Shown: piece by piece, positions 46,660-54,786 of the stretch
Numbering within the stretch: the stretch's first letter is position 1
How the letters are laid out: each line of letters opens with the position of its first letter
NCBI GenBank assembly: GCA_009841005.1
Contig: VXMR01000068.1
Location: 47,236 to 111,235 of the forward strand
Origin: Gemmatimonadales bacterium
GTDB taxonomy: Bacteria; Gemmatimonadota; Gemmatimonadetes; Palauibacterales; Palauibacteraceae
Length of the DNA: 64,000 nucleotides
Direction: 5' to 3'
Position numbers and translations under genes: made by a program
Notes under the pieces: generated by a model
Seen by the model: the letters and a program-made list of their open reading frames with translations, nothing else
Told to the model about the DNA's origin: nothing
The model's database searches: none

Positions 46660-46687
46660 TTGCCGCCCTCGGCCCGCCGGCTACTTT
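46660..46687 (+). promoter_or_regulatory. Predicted murA promoter
   Basis: TTGCCG (46660-46665) and TACTTT (46682-46687) are 16 bases apart. The message would start near 46694 and carry the whole palindromic repeat 46706-46770 in its leader. The rimP promoter has the same TTGCCG -35 box. Confidence 0.45.
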
Positions 46688-46705
46688 GGCGCGCGGTGCC
46701 GGCTG

Positions 46706-46770
46706 GCAGTCCGTGGCAAAACCCTGCGTCACCGCCGCTCGAACGCAGCAGCGGGTTTGCCACGGGCTGC
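46706..46770 (+). repeat. Palindromic repeat, short copy (65 bp) in the murA leader
   Basis: Left arm GCAGTCCGTGGCAAAACCC and right arm (reversed) GCAGCCCGTGGCAAACCC enclose a short centre. It equals the full copy at 7296-7467 in opposite orientation with the interior deleted; CGCCGCTCGAACGCAGCAG (46733-46751) is an exact 19-base match to 7315-7333 reversed. It ends 35 bases before the murA start. As RNA it would form a hairpin of about 20 imperfect pairs. Confidence 0.8.
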
Positions 46771-46805
46771 AAGGCCGGATGCGGGAACGGGCGGGAGGAG
46801 GCGCG

Positions 46806-48095
46806 ATGCACTATCGGATCGAGGGTGGAAACGAGCTGAGCGGCGTGTTCACGCCGGCCGGAAACAAGAACGCCGCCCTCCCGATCCTCGCCGCCACGCT
46901 CCTCGCGCGCGAGCCGGTGCGACTCGAGAACGTCCCGCGCATCACCGATGTGGAGACGTTGCTCGACCTCCTCCGCAGTCTCGGCGTTGAGGGCGGCTGG
47001 ACGTCGCCGGACGTGCTCGAACTCGACGCCGCCGGCGTGAACCCGGAGGCGAACCCGGACGCGGATCTGGCCGGCCGGATCCGCGGATCGGTACTGCTCG
47101 CGGGCCCCATGCTCGCCCGGCTGGGGACGTGCCAACTCCCGCACCCCGGAGGGGACTTCATCGGGCGCCGCCGTCTGGACACCCACATGCTCGCATTGCG
47201 GGCGCTCGGCGCGACCGTCGACGTCGGAGACCGCTACTTCCTGCGCGCTCCGCGTCTCCGCGGCGCTTCCATCTTTCTGGATGAGCCGTCCGTGACGGGT
47301 ACGGAGAACGCCGTGCTCGCGGCGGCGACGGCGATGGGGACGACGGAGCTCCGCAACGCCGCCACGGAACCCCACGTGCAGGATCTGTGCCGCTTTCTCG
47401 TCGCGCTCGGCGCCCGCATCGACGGCATCGGGACCTCGCGGCTCGTCATCGAAGGCGTGGAGGATCTGGGAGGCGGGACGTTCCGGATCGGACCGGATCA
47501 CATCGAGATCGGAAGCGTGATCGGCCTGACGGCGGCGACGGGCTCGACGCTCGGGATCGCCGGAGTGGACCAGATCCACTTCGACCCGCTGCGCGTCGGA
47601 TTCCAGCGCCTCGGTCTCGAATTCGCGTGGCGCGATGACCGGCTCGTCGTGCGCGGAGCGGGAGAACTCGAGATCCAGCCCGACCTCGGCGGCCAGATCC
47701 CGAAGATCGACGACGGGCCCTGGCCGGCGTTCCCCGCGGATCTGATCAGCATCGCGCTGGTGGCCGCGACCCAGTGCCGCGGCACCGTCCTCATCCACGA
47801 GAAGATGTTCGAGTCGCGGATGTTCTTCGTCGACAAGGTGATCGCGATGGGCGCACGCATCGTCCTCTGCGATCCGCACAGGGCCGTCGTCGTGGGGCCT
47901 TCGCCGCTCCGCGCGGCCACCCTCGAGAGCCCCGACATCCGGGCCGGCATGGCGCTCCTCATCGCGGCGCTTGCGGCGGAAGGCACGAGTCGCGTGCACA
48001 ACATCGGGCAGATCGAGCGTGGCTACGAGCGCATCCACGAGCGTCTCGCGTCGCTGGGGGCCCGCATCGAACGCGTCGGGCCGGAAGGGGCATGA
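46806..48095 (+). CDS. murA: UDP-N-acetylglucosamine 1-carboxyvinyltransferase MurA (Cys-to-Asp active site)
   Basis: 429 residues from ATG 46806 with GGGAGGAGG upstream. An in-frame TTG at 46686 would add 40 residues encoded by the palindromic repeat and is rejected. The EPSP-synthase-like fold shows the KNAALPIL motif (Lys21) and AFPADL with the general-base Asp. The catalytic-loop residue is Asp117 (LPHPGGDFIGRRRLDTH), where most MurA proteins have Cys. Cys-to-Asp MurA enzymes (Mycobacterium, Borrelia, Chlamydia) are active and resist fosfomycin. It makes enolpyruvyl-UDP-GlcNAc, the first step of peptidoglycan synthesis. pgeF overlaps by ATGA. Confidence 0.95.
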   Translation: MHYRIEGGNELSGVFTPAGNKNAALPILAATLLAREPVRLENVPRITDVETLLDLLRSLGVEGGWTSPDVLELDAAGVNPEANPDADLAGRIRGSVLLAGPMLARLGTCQLPHPGGDFIGRRRLDTHMLALRALGATVDVGDRYFLRAPRLRGASIFLDEPSVTGTENAVLAAATAMGTTELRNAATEPHVQDLCRFLVALGARIDGIGTSRLVIEGVEDLGGGTFRIGPDHIEIGSVIGLTAATGSTLGIAGVDQIHFDPLRVGFQRLGLEFAWRDDRLVVRGAGELEIQPDLGGQIPKIDDGPWPAFPADLISIALVAATQCRGTVLIHEKMFESRMFFVDKVIAMGARIVLCDPHRAVVVGPSPLRAATLESPDIRAGMALLIAALAAEGTSRVHNIGQIERGYERIHERLASLGARIERVGPEGA

Positions 48096-48853
48096 CGGAG
48101 GTCGCGGAGACCCCGAAGGATGGCCTGCTGCGGTTGTCGCAGTGGGAATCGCTCGATCCGACCGTCGTGTGCGGGATCACGACGGCGGAGCGCGGGGATC
48201 TCGCGGTCGCGGATGTCCCACCGGAGCGCGTGGCCGCGGTCTACGCGGATCTCGCCCGGGAACTCGGCTTCCGCCGGGTATCGGTACCGACTCAGGTCCA
48301 CGGCACGGATCTCCGGGAGATCAGAGGCGCGCCCGCCGCGGACCCGGCGGTCTGCACCGTCGACCGGCCGGGTCGCGTGGACGGCCAGCTCGTCGACGGG
48401 CCCGGCTGGCTCCTCGCCGCGACGGCCGCCGATTGCGTGCCCGTCTACCTGTGGTCGCGCGAACTCGGGCGCATCGGGCTGATCCACGCCGGGTGGCGCG
48501 GGGCCGCGGCCGGCATCCTGCCGCGCGCGATCTCCCGGCTCGTTCGCGGCCTCGACCGCCGTCCATCCGGCGCCATCGGGGATCTCCGCGTCCATCTCGG
48601 GCCCGCGATCTGCGGGCGCTGCTACGAGGTCGACACCCCAGTGCTTTCCGCTTTCGGCCTCGGCGGCACGCGCGCGCGGCTCGATCTGAGGGAGATCCTC
48701 GCCGCCCAGGCCGCGACGGCTGGCGTCGCACCCGACGCCCTCTCGAGTTCCCGCTACTGCACCTCCTGCGGTCCCGGCGACCTCCATTCGCACCGCGCGG
48801 GCGGCGGGGCGGCGGGACGGATGGCCGCCTTCCTCGGGCTGCGGAGCGGCTGA
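48092..48853 (+). CDS. pgeF: Multicopper-oxidase-like PgeF (YfiH) peptidoglycan editing factor
   Basis: 253 residues of the YfiH/laccase-domain family. TQVHGTDL, ATAADCVPVYL, GLIHAGWRGAAAGI, CGRCYEV and SSSRYCTSCGPGDLHSHRAGG supply the conserved His and Cys ligands. In E. coli PgeF removes wrongly incorporated serine from UDP-MurNAc precursors; other members act on purine nucleosides. The ATGA coupling to murA supports a cell-wall editing role. The N-terminal 30 residues are variable. Confidence 0.87.
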   Translation: MTEVAETPKDGLLRLSQWESLDPTVVCGITTAERGDLAVADVPPERVAAVYADLARELGFRRVSVPTQVHGTDLREIRGAPAADPAVCTVDRPGRVDGQLVDGPGWLLAATAADCVPVYLWSRELGRIGLIHAGWRGAAAGILPRAISRLVRGLDRRPSGAIGDLRVHLGPAICGRCYEVDTPVLSAFGLGGTRARLDLREILAAQAATAGVAPDALSSSRYCTSCGPGDLHSHRAGGGAAGRMAAFLGLRSG

Positions 48854-48883
48854 GCCCGAGGTGTCGACAAGCGGTCCGGGCTG

Positions 48884-48912
48884 TTGCCGCCGGTCGGCCC
48901 CCGCCGTATGTT
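48884..48912 (+). promoter_or_regulatory. Predicted rimP-nusA-infB operon promoter
   Basis: TTGCCG (48884-48889) and TATGTT (48907-48912) are 17 bases apart, 31 bases after the pgeF stop. The start site would fall at about 48919-48921, immediately before the ATG of the leader ORF at 48922. Confidence 0.6.
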
Positions 48913-48921
48913 CTGGGTCGC

Positions 48922-49008
48922 ATGTCCACATACGTCCGCGCGGGCCGGCGGGCGATTGCGTTACTCGAAGTGGGGAAGCTGTACGGGCCCCACTTTTTTT
49001 TGCAGTAG
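48922..49008 (+). CDS. Putative leader peptide (28 aa) of the rimP-nusA operon
   Basis: ATG 48922 to TAG 49006 encodes MSTYVRAGRRAIALLEVGKL and eight more residues ending FFLQ. The ATG stands at the predicted transcription start, so the mRNA would be leaderless or nearly so. The terminator stem occupies codons 16-18 and 23-25 and the T-run codes for Phe-Phe-Leu, so a ribosome on this ORF would cover the terminator. No codon is strongly repeated. Translation is inferred from position and coding continuity only. Confidence 0.45.
   Translation: MSTYVRAGRRAIALLEVGKLYGPHFFLQ
48968..49001 (+). terminator. Intrinsic terminator inside the rimP leader (attenuator)
   Basis: AAGTGGGG (48968-48975) pairs perfectly with CCCCACTT (48988-48995) around a 12-base loop, and eight T follow (48994-49001). 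It lies between the predicted promoter and rimP, only 37 bases before the rimP ATG, and no promoter fits in the remaining space, so transcription of the operon must read through it. A second hairpin (GGCGAA-CCGGA-TTCGCC, 49009-49025) starts right after the leader ORF stop codon. Confidence 0.8.
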
Positions 49009-49038
49009 GGCGAACCGGATTCGCCGAAAGGGTCGGTC

Positions 49039-49530
49039 ATGCTGGACTCGGCGGACATCGAACGCGCCGTCGAAGCCCTCGGCTTCGAGGTCGTGCAGAT
49101 GGAGCGGGGCGGAGGCCGTCGCCAGCCGTTGCTCAGGCTCCGGATCGATCGGCCGGGTCCGTCGTCCGCGCGGTCGGGCGTCACCGTCGACGATTGCGTC
49201 GCGGTGACGAGGGAACTGCGTGGCGCACTTGAAGATGGGGCGGCCGACGACTGGGTGCTCGAAGTGTCGTCGCCCGGAGTGGACCGGCCGCTGGTCAGGG
49301 CCGCGGACTACGACCGCTTCGCCGGGTCGCGGATCCGCGTCAGGGGTTACGGCCCCCTGGCCGATCGCGGCCGAAAACTGGAAGGGACGCTGCTCGGGAC
49401 GGTGGACGGACTTCCCGGGACGTTCGCGCTGGAGATCGAAGGGGATCGTGTGGAGATCCCGCTGGAGCTCGTGGCCTCCGCCCGCCTGGTCTACGACTGG
49501 GACGCGGCTCGGGGCGTGGGTGGGAGATAG
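49039..49530 (+). CDS. rimP: Ribosome maturation factor RimP
   Basis: 163 residues from ATG 49039 with AAAGGG upstream. The N-terminal domain (LGFEVVQMERGGG, LRLRIDRP), the block DDCVAVTRELRGAL, and VSSPGVDRPL before the SH3-like C-terminal domain are all present. RimP helps mature the 30S subunit. It is first in the order rimP-nusA-ylxQ-infB, and nusA follows after nine bases. Confidence 0.94.
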   Translation: MLDSADIERAVEALGFEVVQMERGGGRRQPLLRLRIDRPGPSSARSGVTVDDCVAVTRELRGALEDGAADDWVLEVSSPGVDRPLVRAADYDRFAGSRIRVRGYGPLADRGRKLEGTLLGTVDGLPGTFALEIEGDRVEIPLELVASARLVYDWDAARGVGGR

Positions 49531-49539
49531 AGAGACGCA

Positions 49540-51006
49540 ATGAGCGATCAGATCCCGATCGTTGAAGCATTCCGCATGATGGCGGCGAACAAGTCGCTGA
49601 CGGAGCTGGAGTTGCATGATCTCATCCGCGAAGGGATCCATGCGGCGCTCGCCCGTCGTTTCGGCGGTCCGGTCGAAGCGGAAATCGACGTCACCGAGGA
49701 GGGCGACATCTCGATCGTCGTCCTCAAGGAAGTCGTCGAGGAAGTCGAGGATCCGGCCCGGGAAGTGACGCTCGAGCAGGCCCGCTGGGATGACCCCGAT
49801 TTCCAGGTGGGCGACCTCATGGAGATCCCCGTCGACTTCAGGGATTTCGGGCGCAGCGCGGTCATGGCCGCGAAGCAGAGGATCATCCAGCGCATCCGCG
49901 AGGGGGAACGCGACCGGATCCGCATGGAATTCAACGACCGGGTGGGAGACCTCGTTTCCGGCGAAGTGCAGGCGAGCGAGCGCGGAAAACTCGTCGTCAT
50001 GCTGAACCGGTCCCGTGAGGCCGAGGCGATCATCCCGTGGCGGGAACAGAACCCGCGGGAACGCTTCCGCCAGGGCGAGCCGATCCGCGCCGTGTTGAAG
50101 CTGCTGGAGGAGACGCCGCGCGGCCCGCGGCTCATCTTGTCGCGGGCGGATCCCCAGTTCGTCGCTTCGTTGTTCGCGCTCGAAGTGCCGGAGATCTACC
50201 AGAATATCGTTGACATCAAGGAGATCGTCCGTGAAGCGGGCGGACGCACCAAGGTGGCCGTCGCATCCCGCGATGAGTCGGTCGACCCGGTCGGGGCCTG
50301 CGTCGGTCTCAAAGGGTCGCGCGTGCAGGCGGTCGTGTCGGAGTTGAGCGGGGAACGCATCGACATCGTGCCGTGGCACCCGGACCCTGAGATCTTCGCG
50401 CGCCGAGCCCTGGCTCCGGCCCGGGTCGCCAAGGTGATCTCGGATCAGGAGCGGCACGTCATTACGGCGATCGTGGACGAGGACCAGCTGTCGCTGGCGA
50501 TCGGACGGAACGGGCAGAACGTGCGGTTGGCGTCACAGCTCATCGGTTGGCAGATCGATCTGTATTCCAGCCGTGACTGGATGGAGCGCGGCGGAGAGGC
50601 CGGCCTGTTCGGAGGCGACGACGAGTACGAAATGTCCGACTTCCCGCTCTCCGAGCTCGAGGGGATCGCCCCGGCGACGCTCGCGGCGCTCGAGGCGGCC
50701 GGGGTCAGCAGCTTTTACGGACTCCTCGACATGGATCGAAGCGATTTCCTTCAGGTCCCGGGGATCGGGCCCGATGAGGCGGACACACTGGAATCGCTCA
50801 TCGACGAACTCACCGTCGTGGACGAGGCGCAGGCCGAGGTCGCCGCGGCTGCGAAGACGGCTGCCGAGGCGTCCGCGGAGGCGGAGGCGCCGGAGGCGCC
50901 GGATGCACCCTCGGAGCCGCCGGTACCGGACGCGCCTGCGGAGGTGGCATCCGCGGAAGCGGCCGACGCGATGAGCACGGCGGCGTCGGGCGAGGGGACC
51001 TCCTGA
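49540..51006 (+). CDS. nusA: Transcription termination/antitermination factor NusA
   Basis: 488 residues. Order: N-terminal RNA-polymerase-binding domain (about 1-125), S1 (about 133-200, VGDLVSGEVQ), two KH domains (about 205-350 with DPVGACVGLKGSRVQAVVSEL and LAIGRNGQNVRLASQL), then a helix-hairpin-helix-like segment (SSFYGLLDMDRSDFLQVPGIGP) and an acidic Ala/Glu/Pro tail of about 60 residues. It controls pausing, termination and antitermination. The leader terminator upstream of rimP suggests it may influence its own operon. The stop overlaps ylxQ (CTGA). Confidence 0.96.
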   Translation: MSDQIPIVEAFRMMAANKSLTELELHDLIREGIHAALARRFGGPVEAEIDVTEEGDISIVVLKEVVEEVEDPAREVTLEQARWDDPDFQVGDLMEIPVDFRDFGRSAVMAAKQRIIQRIREGERDRIRMEFNDRVGDLVSGEVQASERGKLVVMLNRSREAEAIIPWREQNPRERFRQGEPIRAVLKLLEETPRGPRLILSRADPQFVASLFALEVPEIYQNIVDIKEIVREAGGRTKVAVASRDESVDPVGACVGLKGSRVQAVVSELSGERIDIVPWHPDPEIFARRALAPARVAKVISDQERHVITAIVDEDQLSLAIGRNGQNVRLASQLIGWQIDLYSSRDWMERGGEAGLFGGDDEYEMSDFPLSELEGIAPATLAALEAAGVSSFYGLLDMDRSDFLQVPGIGPDEADTLESLIDELTVVDEAQAEVAAAAKTAAEASAEAEAPEAPDAPSEPPVPDAPAEVASAEAADAMSTAASGEGTS

Positions 51007-51386
51007 AGCGCGGCGGAGGTCGGGCTCGGGCCGGGGGTACGCTGAGCCTGCTCGGGATCGCGACGCGCGCGGGCCGGGTCGCTCTCGGAACGCGGGCCGT
51101 GGATATCGCGGCGCGCAGGGGAAGGCTCGCCCTGCTCGTGGTTGCGGGCGACGCATCGAGGCATGCGCTGGGCCGCCTGACTCCACAGGCGCGGCGGGCG
51201 TCGCGTGTAACGGTCGCGAGCCGCAGAGCGCTCGGACGGGCGCTCGGACGGAACGACGTAGCTGTGGTCGGCGTCACGGATTCGGCGCTGGCGCAGCGGA
51301 TTCTCGAAGGGGAGCGCGCGCCCTCGCGGCGTGACGAGAGCTCCGGGTCGCAAGGAGATCCGGAAGGGCAGGTGCCTGGACAATGA
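51003..51386 (+). CDS. L7Ae/L30e-like ribosomal-associated protein (YlxQ type), CTG start
   Basis: The fold segment LSLLGIATRAGRVALGTRAV, then LALLVVAGDASRHAL, is typical of the YlxQ/L7Ae-like RNA-binding proteins encoded between nusA and infB. The only usual start codon in frame is GTG 51099, which would cut off the first 30 residues of this fold. CTG 51003 lies in a CTGA overlap with nusA and gives 127 residues with a short basic N-terminus (KRGGGRARAGG), so it is chosen. ylxR, normally between nusA and ylxQ, is absent. infB overlaps by ATGA. Confidence 0.8.
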   Translation: MKRGGGRARAGGTLSLLGIATRAGRVALGTRAVDIAARRGRLALLVVAGDASRHALGRLTPQARRASRVTVASRRALGRALGRNDVAVVGVTDSALAQRILEGERAPSRRDESSGSQGDPEGQVPGQ

Positions 51387-54100
51387 AGCGTGTCTTCGAG
51401 GTCGCAGAGGAACTGAGACTCGATACGAGTCACCTCATCCAGTTGCTGCGTGAGATGGATGTGCCCGTGCGAAGCCACATGTCGAGCGTGGACTCCGCGA
51501 GTGTGGCGCGTCTCCATGCGCGGCTCGAGCGCGAGCGGCGGGGTGAGGCCGTTACCGGTACCGCGGCTCCCGTGCGGCGACGCCGTCGCCGGCGGAGGGC
51601 CGCTCCCGCGTCGCTCACGACCGCGACCACGGAGATCGAGGCTGAAGAAGAGGTCCAGCCGCCCCCCGAGATTGCGGAAGAGGAGGCTGCGGCGGCCACC
51701 GATGTGCCGGAAATCGAATCTCCGGCGGAGGCCGAGACCGCGGTCGGGACCGAGATCGGGCCCGAGCCCGATGTTGTGACCGAGACGCCGCAGCCTGAGC
51801 CCGAAGTCGAGCCTGAAGCCGAAATCGCTCGGGAGCTCGCCGATGAACCCGAGGCGCCGGCTCCGGAGGCGGACGAGCCGGCGGCGGCCGAAGCGCCCGT
51901 CGAGACGGCGGAGTCGGCGGAGACGGAAATCGCCGAACCCGAAGCGGAACCGGCGGAGACGGAAGCGGCAGCGGAGGAGCCGGACGCTCCGGCGCGCCCC
52001 GCGCGTCGGCCGAAGCCGGTCCGCCGTGACATGCCGTCGCCCGCGGCTCCCTCCGCGCCCTCCGGCCCAAGAGCTTCGGCGGGTCCCGGCGGCAAGGTGC
52101 GAATCTCGGCCGAAGGCTACACCGTCGACGGTCGCAAGAAATCTCGCGGCGGAGACGGGAAGAAGCGGCGGCGCGTGGATCGAAACGCCGTCCAGCAGAA
52201 TTTCCGCAAGACGCTCGCCGCGATGGGGCAGTCCTCGCCGCGGAAGCGGCGGCGCGAAACGCAGCAACAGCAGCGCGAGGCGGAGCGCGAGCAGCGCGAA
52301 CTCGAACAGCGCACGGAGAAGGCGACGGTTCGGGTCAACGAGTTCCTCACCGTGTCCGAACTCGCCGACCTGATCGAGGTCCCGCCGCAGGCCATCATCA
52401 CTTCGGCGTTCAAGAACCTCGGCCTCATGGTGACGATCAATCAGCGGCTCGACTTCGGCCAGATCGAACTGATCTGCGAAGAGGCCGGCTTCACGGCGAT
52501 CCGGGAGGAGGGCTTCGAGGCGGACCTCGCGAGCGACGACGAAGACGTGCCCGAGGACGAGAGCCAGTTGGTGTCCCGGCCGCCGATCGTGACCGTGATG
52601 GGCCACGTCGACCATGGAAAGACCTCGCTGCTCGACCGTATCCGGAGCACGAACGTGATCGCGGGAGAGGCGGGAGGCATCACCCAGCACATCGGCGCGT
52701 ACCACGTGGTTCTCGCCGGGGGCCGGACGATCACCTTCCTCGACACGCCAGGCCACGAGGCGTTCACGGCGATGCGGGCGCGCGGCGCGGAAGTCACGGA
52801 CATCGTGATCCTCGTGGTGGCTGCCGACGACTCCGTGATGCCTCAGACGATCGAAGCGATCAGCCACGCCCGGAACGCGTCGGTGCCGATCGTCGTCGCG
52901 GTGAACAAGGTCGACCTCCCGTCGGCGGACGTCGATCGCGTCAAGCGGGAACTCCTGGCGCGCGAAGTCGTCCTCGAGGACTTCGGCGGCGAGATCCTCG
53001 GCGCGGAGGTCTCGGCGAAGACGGGCGAAGGGCTGGACGACCTTCTGGAGAAGGTCCTTCTGCAGGCGGAGATCCTCGAGCTGAAGGCGAACCCGGAGAG
53101 AGAGGCCCGCGGGACCGTCGTCGAGGCGCAGCTCGACCGCGGCATGGGTCCGGTTGCGACCGTGCTCGTGGAGCGGGGGACGCTGGAGGTCGGCGCCGAC
53201 TTCGTCTGCGGACTCTACGGCGGGCGTGTCCGCGCGCTCCTCGATGAGCGGGGCCGAAAAGTCACGAGCGCCGGCCCGGGGATCCCCGTGCGGGTGCTCG
53301 GGATGGAGGGCGTACCGCAGGCTGGGGATTCGCTCGTCGCCCTTTCCGCGGCGAGAGTTCGCGAGATCGTCTCGCGGCGCCAGCAACTCGAGCGGGAGAA
53401 GGACATCCGCCGCCGGGCGACCGGGACGCGGCTCGAGGATGTCTTCGCCGCGGTCAAGGCGGGCAAGGGCGCGCGCCTGAACGTCGTCATCAAGGGCGAT
53501 ACGGATGGGTCGGTCCAGGCGCTCTCCGACAGCCTCGAGCGGCTGTCCACCGACGAGGTTTCGGTCGAGGTCATCCACCGGGCGGTCGGCGGCATCAACG
53601 AGTCCGACATTCTTCTGGCCTCGACTTCGGAGGCGATCATCGTCGGCTTCCACGTCCGGCCCGACGCCGGAGCGGTGGTCGCCGCGGAACGGGAGTCGAT
53701 CGAGATCCGGATCTATAACGTGATCTACGAAGCAGTCGAGGAGATCCGTCTCGCGCTCGAAGGCCTGCTCGCGCCCGAGCAGCGCGAGGTCACGGTCGGC
53801 ATGGCCGAGATCCGTGAGCTCTTCCGCGTCCCGAAGGCGGGGACGATCGCCGGCTGCTACGTCCAGTCCGGCACGATGCGCCGCAACCTTCCGATCCGCC
53901 TCCTGCGCGACCAGATCCAGATCTACCAGGGTCGGATCGACAGCCTGCGGCGGTTCAAGGAGGATGTGCGCGAGGTGAAGGACGGGTACGAGTGCGGCAT
54001 CTCGATCGAGAACTACAACGACATCAAGGTCGGCGATGTGATCGAGTGCTACGAGGTGGTGGAGGTCGCGCGCACCCTCTCCGGAGCACCGGCGGGCTGA
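51383..54100 (+). CDS. infB: Translation initiation factor IF-2
   Basis: 905 residues. A short IF2 N-terminal helical domain (1-50) is followed by a very acidic Glu/Pro/Ala region (about 80-205) and a basic stretch (about 240-300), a second IF2_N domain ([18 protein letters not shown]), then the GTPase domain: [15 protein letters not shown] (P loop), [22 protein letters not shown]. The C-terminal domains bind fMet-tRNA. It positions initiator tRNA on the 30S subunit. The low-complexity linker is longer than in Bacillus. Confidence 0.97.
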   Translation: MKRVFEVAEELRLDTSHLIQLLREMDVPVRSHMSSVDSASVARLHARLERERRGEAVTGTAAPVRRRRRRRRAAPASLTTATTEIEAEEEVQPPPEIAEEEAAAATDVPEIESPAEAETAVGTEIGPEPDVVTETPQPEPEVEPEAEIARELADEPEAPAPEADEPAAAEAPVETAESAETEIAEPEAEPAETEAAAEEPDAPARPARRPKPVRRDMPSPAAPSAPSGPRASAGPGGKVRISAEGYTVDGRKKSRGGDGKKRRRVDRNAVQQNFRKTLAAMGQSSPRKRRRETQQQQREAEREQRELEQRTEKATVRVNEFLTVSELADLIEVPPQAIITSAFKNLGLMVTINQRLDFGQIELICEEAGFTAIREEGFEADLASDDEDVPEDESQLVSRPPIVTVMGHVDHGKTSLLDRIRSTNVIAGEAGGITQHIGAYHVVLAGGRTITFLDTPGHEAFTAMRARGAEVTDIVILVVAADDSVMPQTIEAISHARNASVPIVVAVNKVDLPSADVDRVKRELLAREVVLEDFGGEILGAEVSAKTGEGLDDLLEKVLLQAEILELKANPEREARGTVVEAQLDRGMGPVATVLVERGTLEVGADFVCGLYGGRVRALLDERGRKVTSAGPGIPVRVLGMEGVPQAGDSLVALSAARVREIVSRRQQLEREKDIRRRATGTRLEDVFAAVKAGKGARLNVVIKGDTDGSVQALSDSLERLSTDEVSVEVIHRAVGGINESDILLASTSEAIIVGFHVRPDAGAVVAAERESIEIRIYNVIYEAVEEIRLALEGLLAPEQREVTVGMAEIRELFRVPKAGTIAGCYVQSGTMRRNLPIRLLRDQIQIYQGRIDSLRRFKEDVREVKDGYECGISIENYNDIKVGDVIECYEVVEVARTLSGAPAG

Positions 54101-54116
54101 CCTTCCGCGGGGCGTT

Positions 54117-54401
54117 ATGGCCGTCATCGGGGTGCGCCGCTGGGTATTTCACCTCCCGGGCTGCCGGTCGCTCAAGGCGAAGCGTTCGGTGATCCGCGGT
54201 CTGCGTGAGCGCACGATCCTGAAGTTCCGGGTTTCCGCCGCCGAGACCGGGCTTCGCGACCGGGCCTCGATGGCCGAGATCACGGCCTGCGTCGTATCGG
54301 GCGAACGTCGGCACGCCGAGTCCGTTCTCGGACGCGTCGACCTTTTTCTGAGGTCCGACCCGCGGGCGCACGTCGTCGAGTCCGAGACAGAGTTCCTGTG
54401 A
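54117..54401 (+). CDS. DUF503 family protein (YlxP)
   Basis: A 94-residue protein with the family blocks GVRRWVFHLPGCRSLKAKRS and KFRVSAAETGLRD. YlxP-type proteins lie between infB and rbfA in many genomes; in Bacillus a role in ribosome or rRNA processing is suspected, not settled. The position in this operon supports the assignment. The start is ATG 54117. Confidence 0.85.
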   Translation: MAVIGVRRWVFHLPGCRSLKAKRSVIRGLRERTILKFRVSAAETGLRDRASMAEITACVVSGERRHAESVLGRVDLFLRSDPRAHVVESETEFL

Positions 54402-54429
54402 AGGCCGGCTGCCCGGCGCGGGGGAGCGC

Positions 54430-54786
54430 GTGACCCATCGTCACCGGAGCGAACGGCTGGGCGAACTGTTCCGGCGAGAACTCACGCGCCTCCTTCTCGG
54501 GTCGCTCAAGGACCCGCGTCTCGACGGCGTGGTCGTGACCGATGTGCGGGCGACGAAGGATCTCTCCTTCGCCACCGTCTACATTCGCTCCGACGAGGAC
54601 GTATCGGAAGGCATCGAGGGTCTGGAACACGCCGTGGGGTTCATACGACGGGAACTCGGCCGGTCGCTCCGGTTGCGGAAGATCCCCGAATTTCGCTTCC
54701 TGCCCGACGAAACGCCCGAGCACGCGAGCCGGATCGAGGAACTGCTGCGCCAGGCTCGCGGGGACGAGGGATCGCGTGACGAATGA
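54430..54786 (+). CDS. rbfA: Ribosome-binding factor A
   Basis: 118 residues with the KH-like RbfA fold: RSERLGELFRRELTRLL, DPRLDGVVVTDVRATKDLSFATVYI and RRELGRSLRLRKIPEFRFLPDETPEHASRIEELL. It binds the 30S subunit near helix 1 and helps 16S 5'-end maturation. The start is GTG 54430. truB begins inside its last codons with its own GAGGG ribosome binding site. Confidence 0.94.
   Translation: MTHRHRSERLGELFRRELTRLLLGSLKDPRLDGVVVTDVRATKDLSFATVYIRSDEDVSEGIEGLEHAVGFIRRELGRSLRLRKIPEFRFLPDETPEHASRIEELLRQARGDEGSRDE

Noticed and set aside
46686..46805. TTG start of murA at 46686 adding 40 residues
   Set aside because: The extension is read from the short repeat copy; ATG 46806 has a strong ribosome binding site and fits the family start.
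50810..54127. Open frame of over 1000 codons on the minus strand opposite infB
   Set aside because: It is antisense to a full-length IF-2 and biased in composition by the high GC; no recognisable domain, so a mirror of the real gene.
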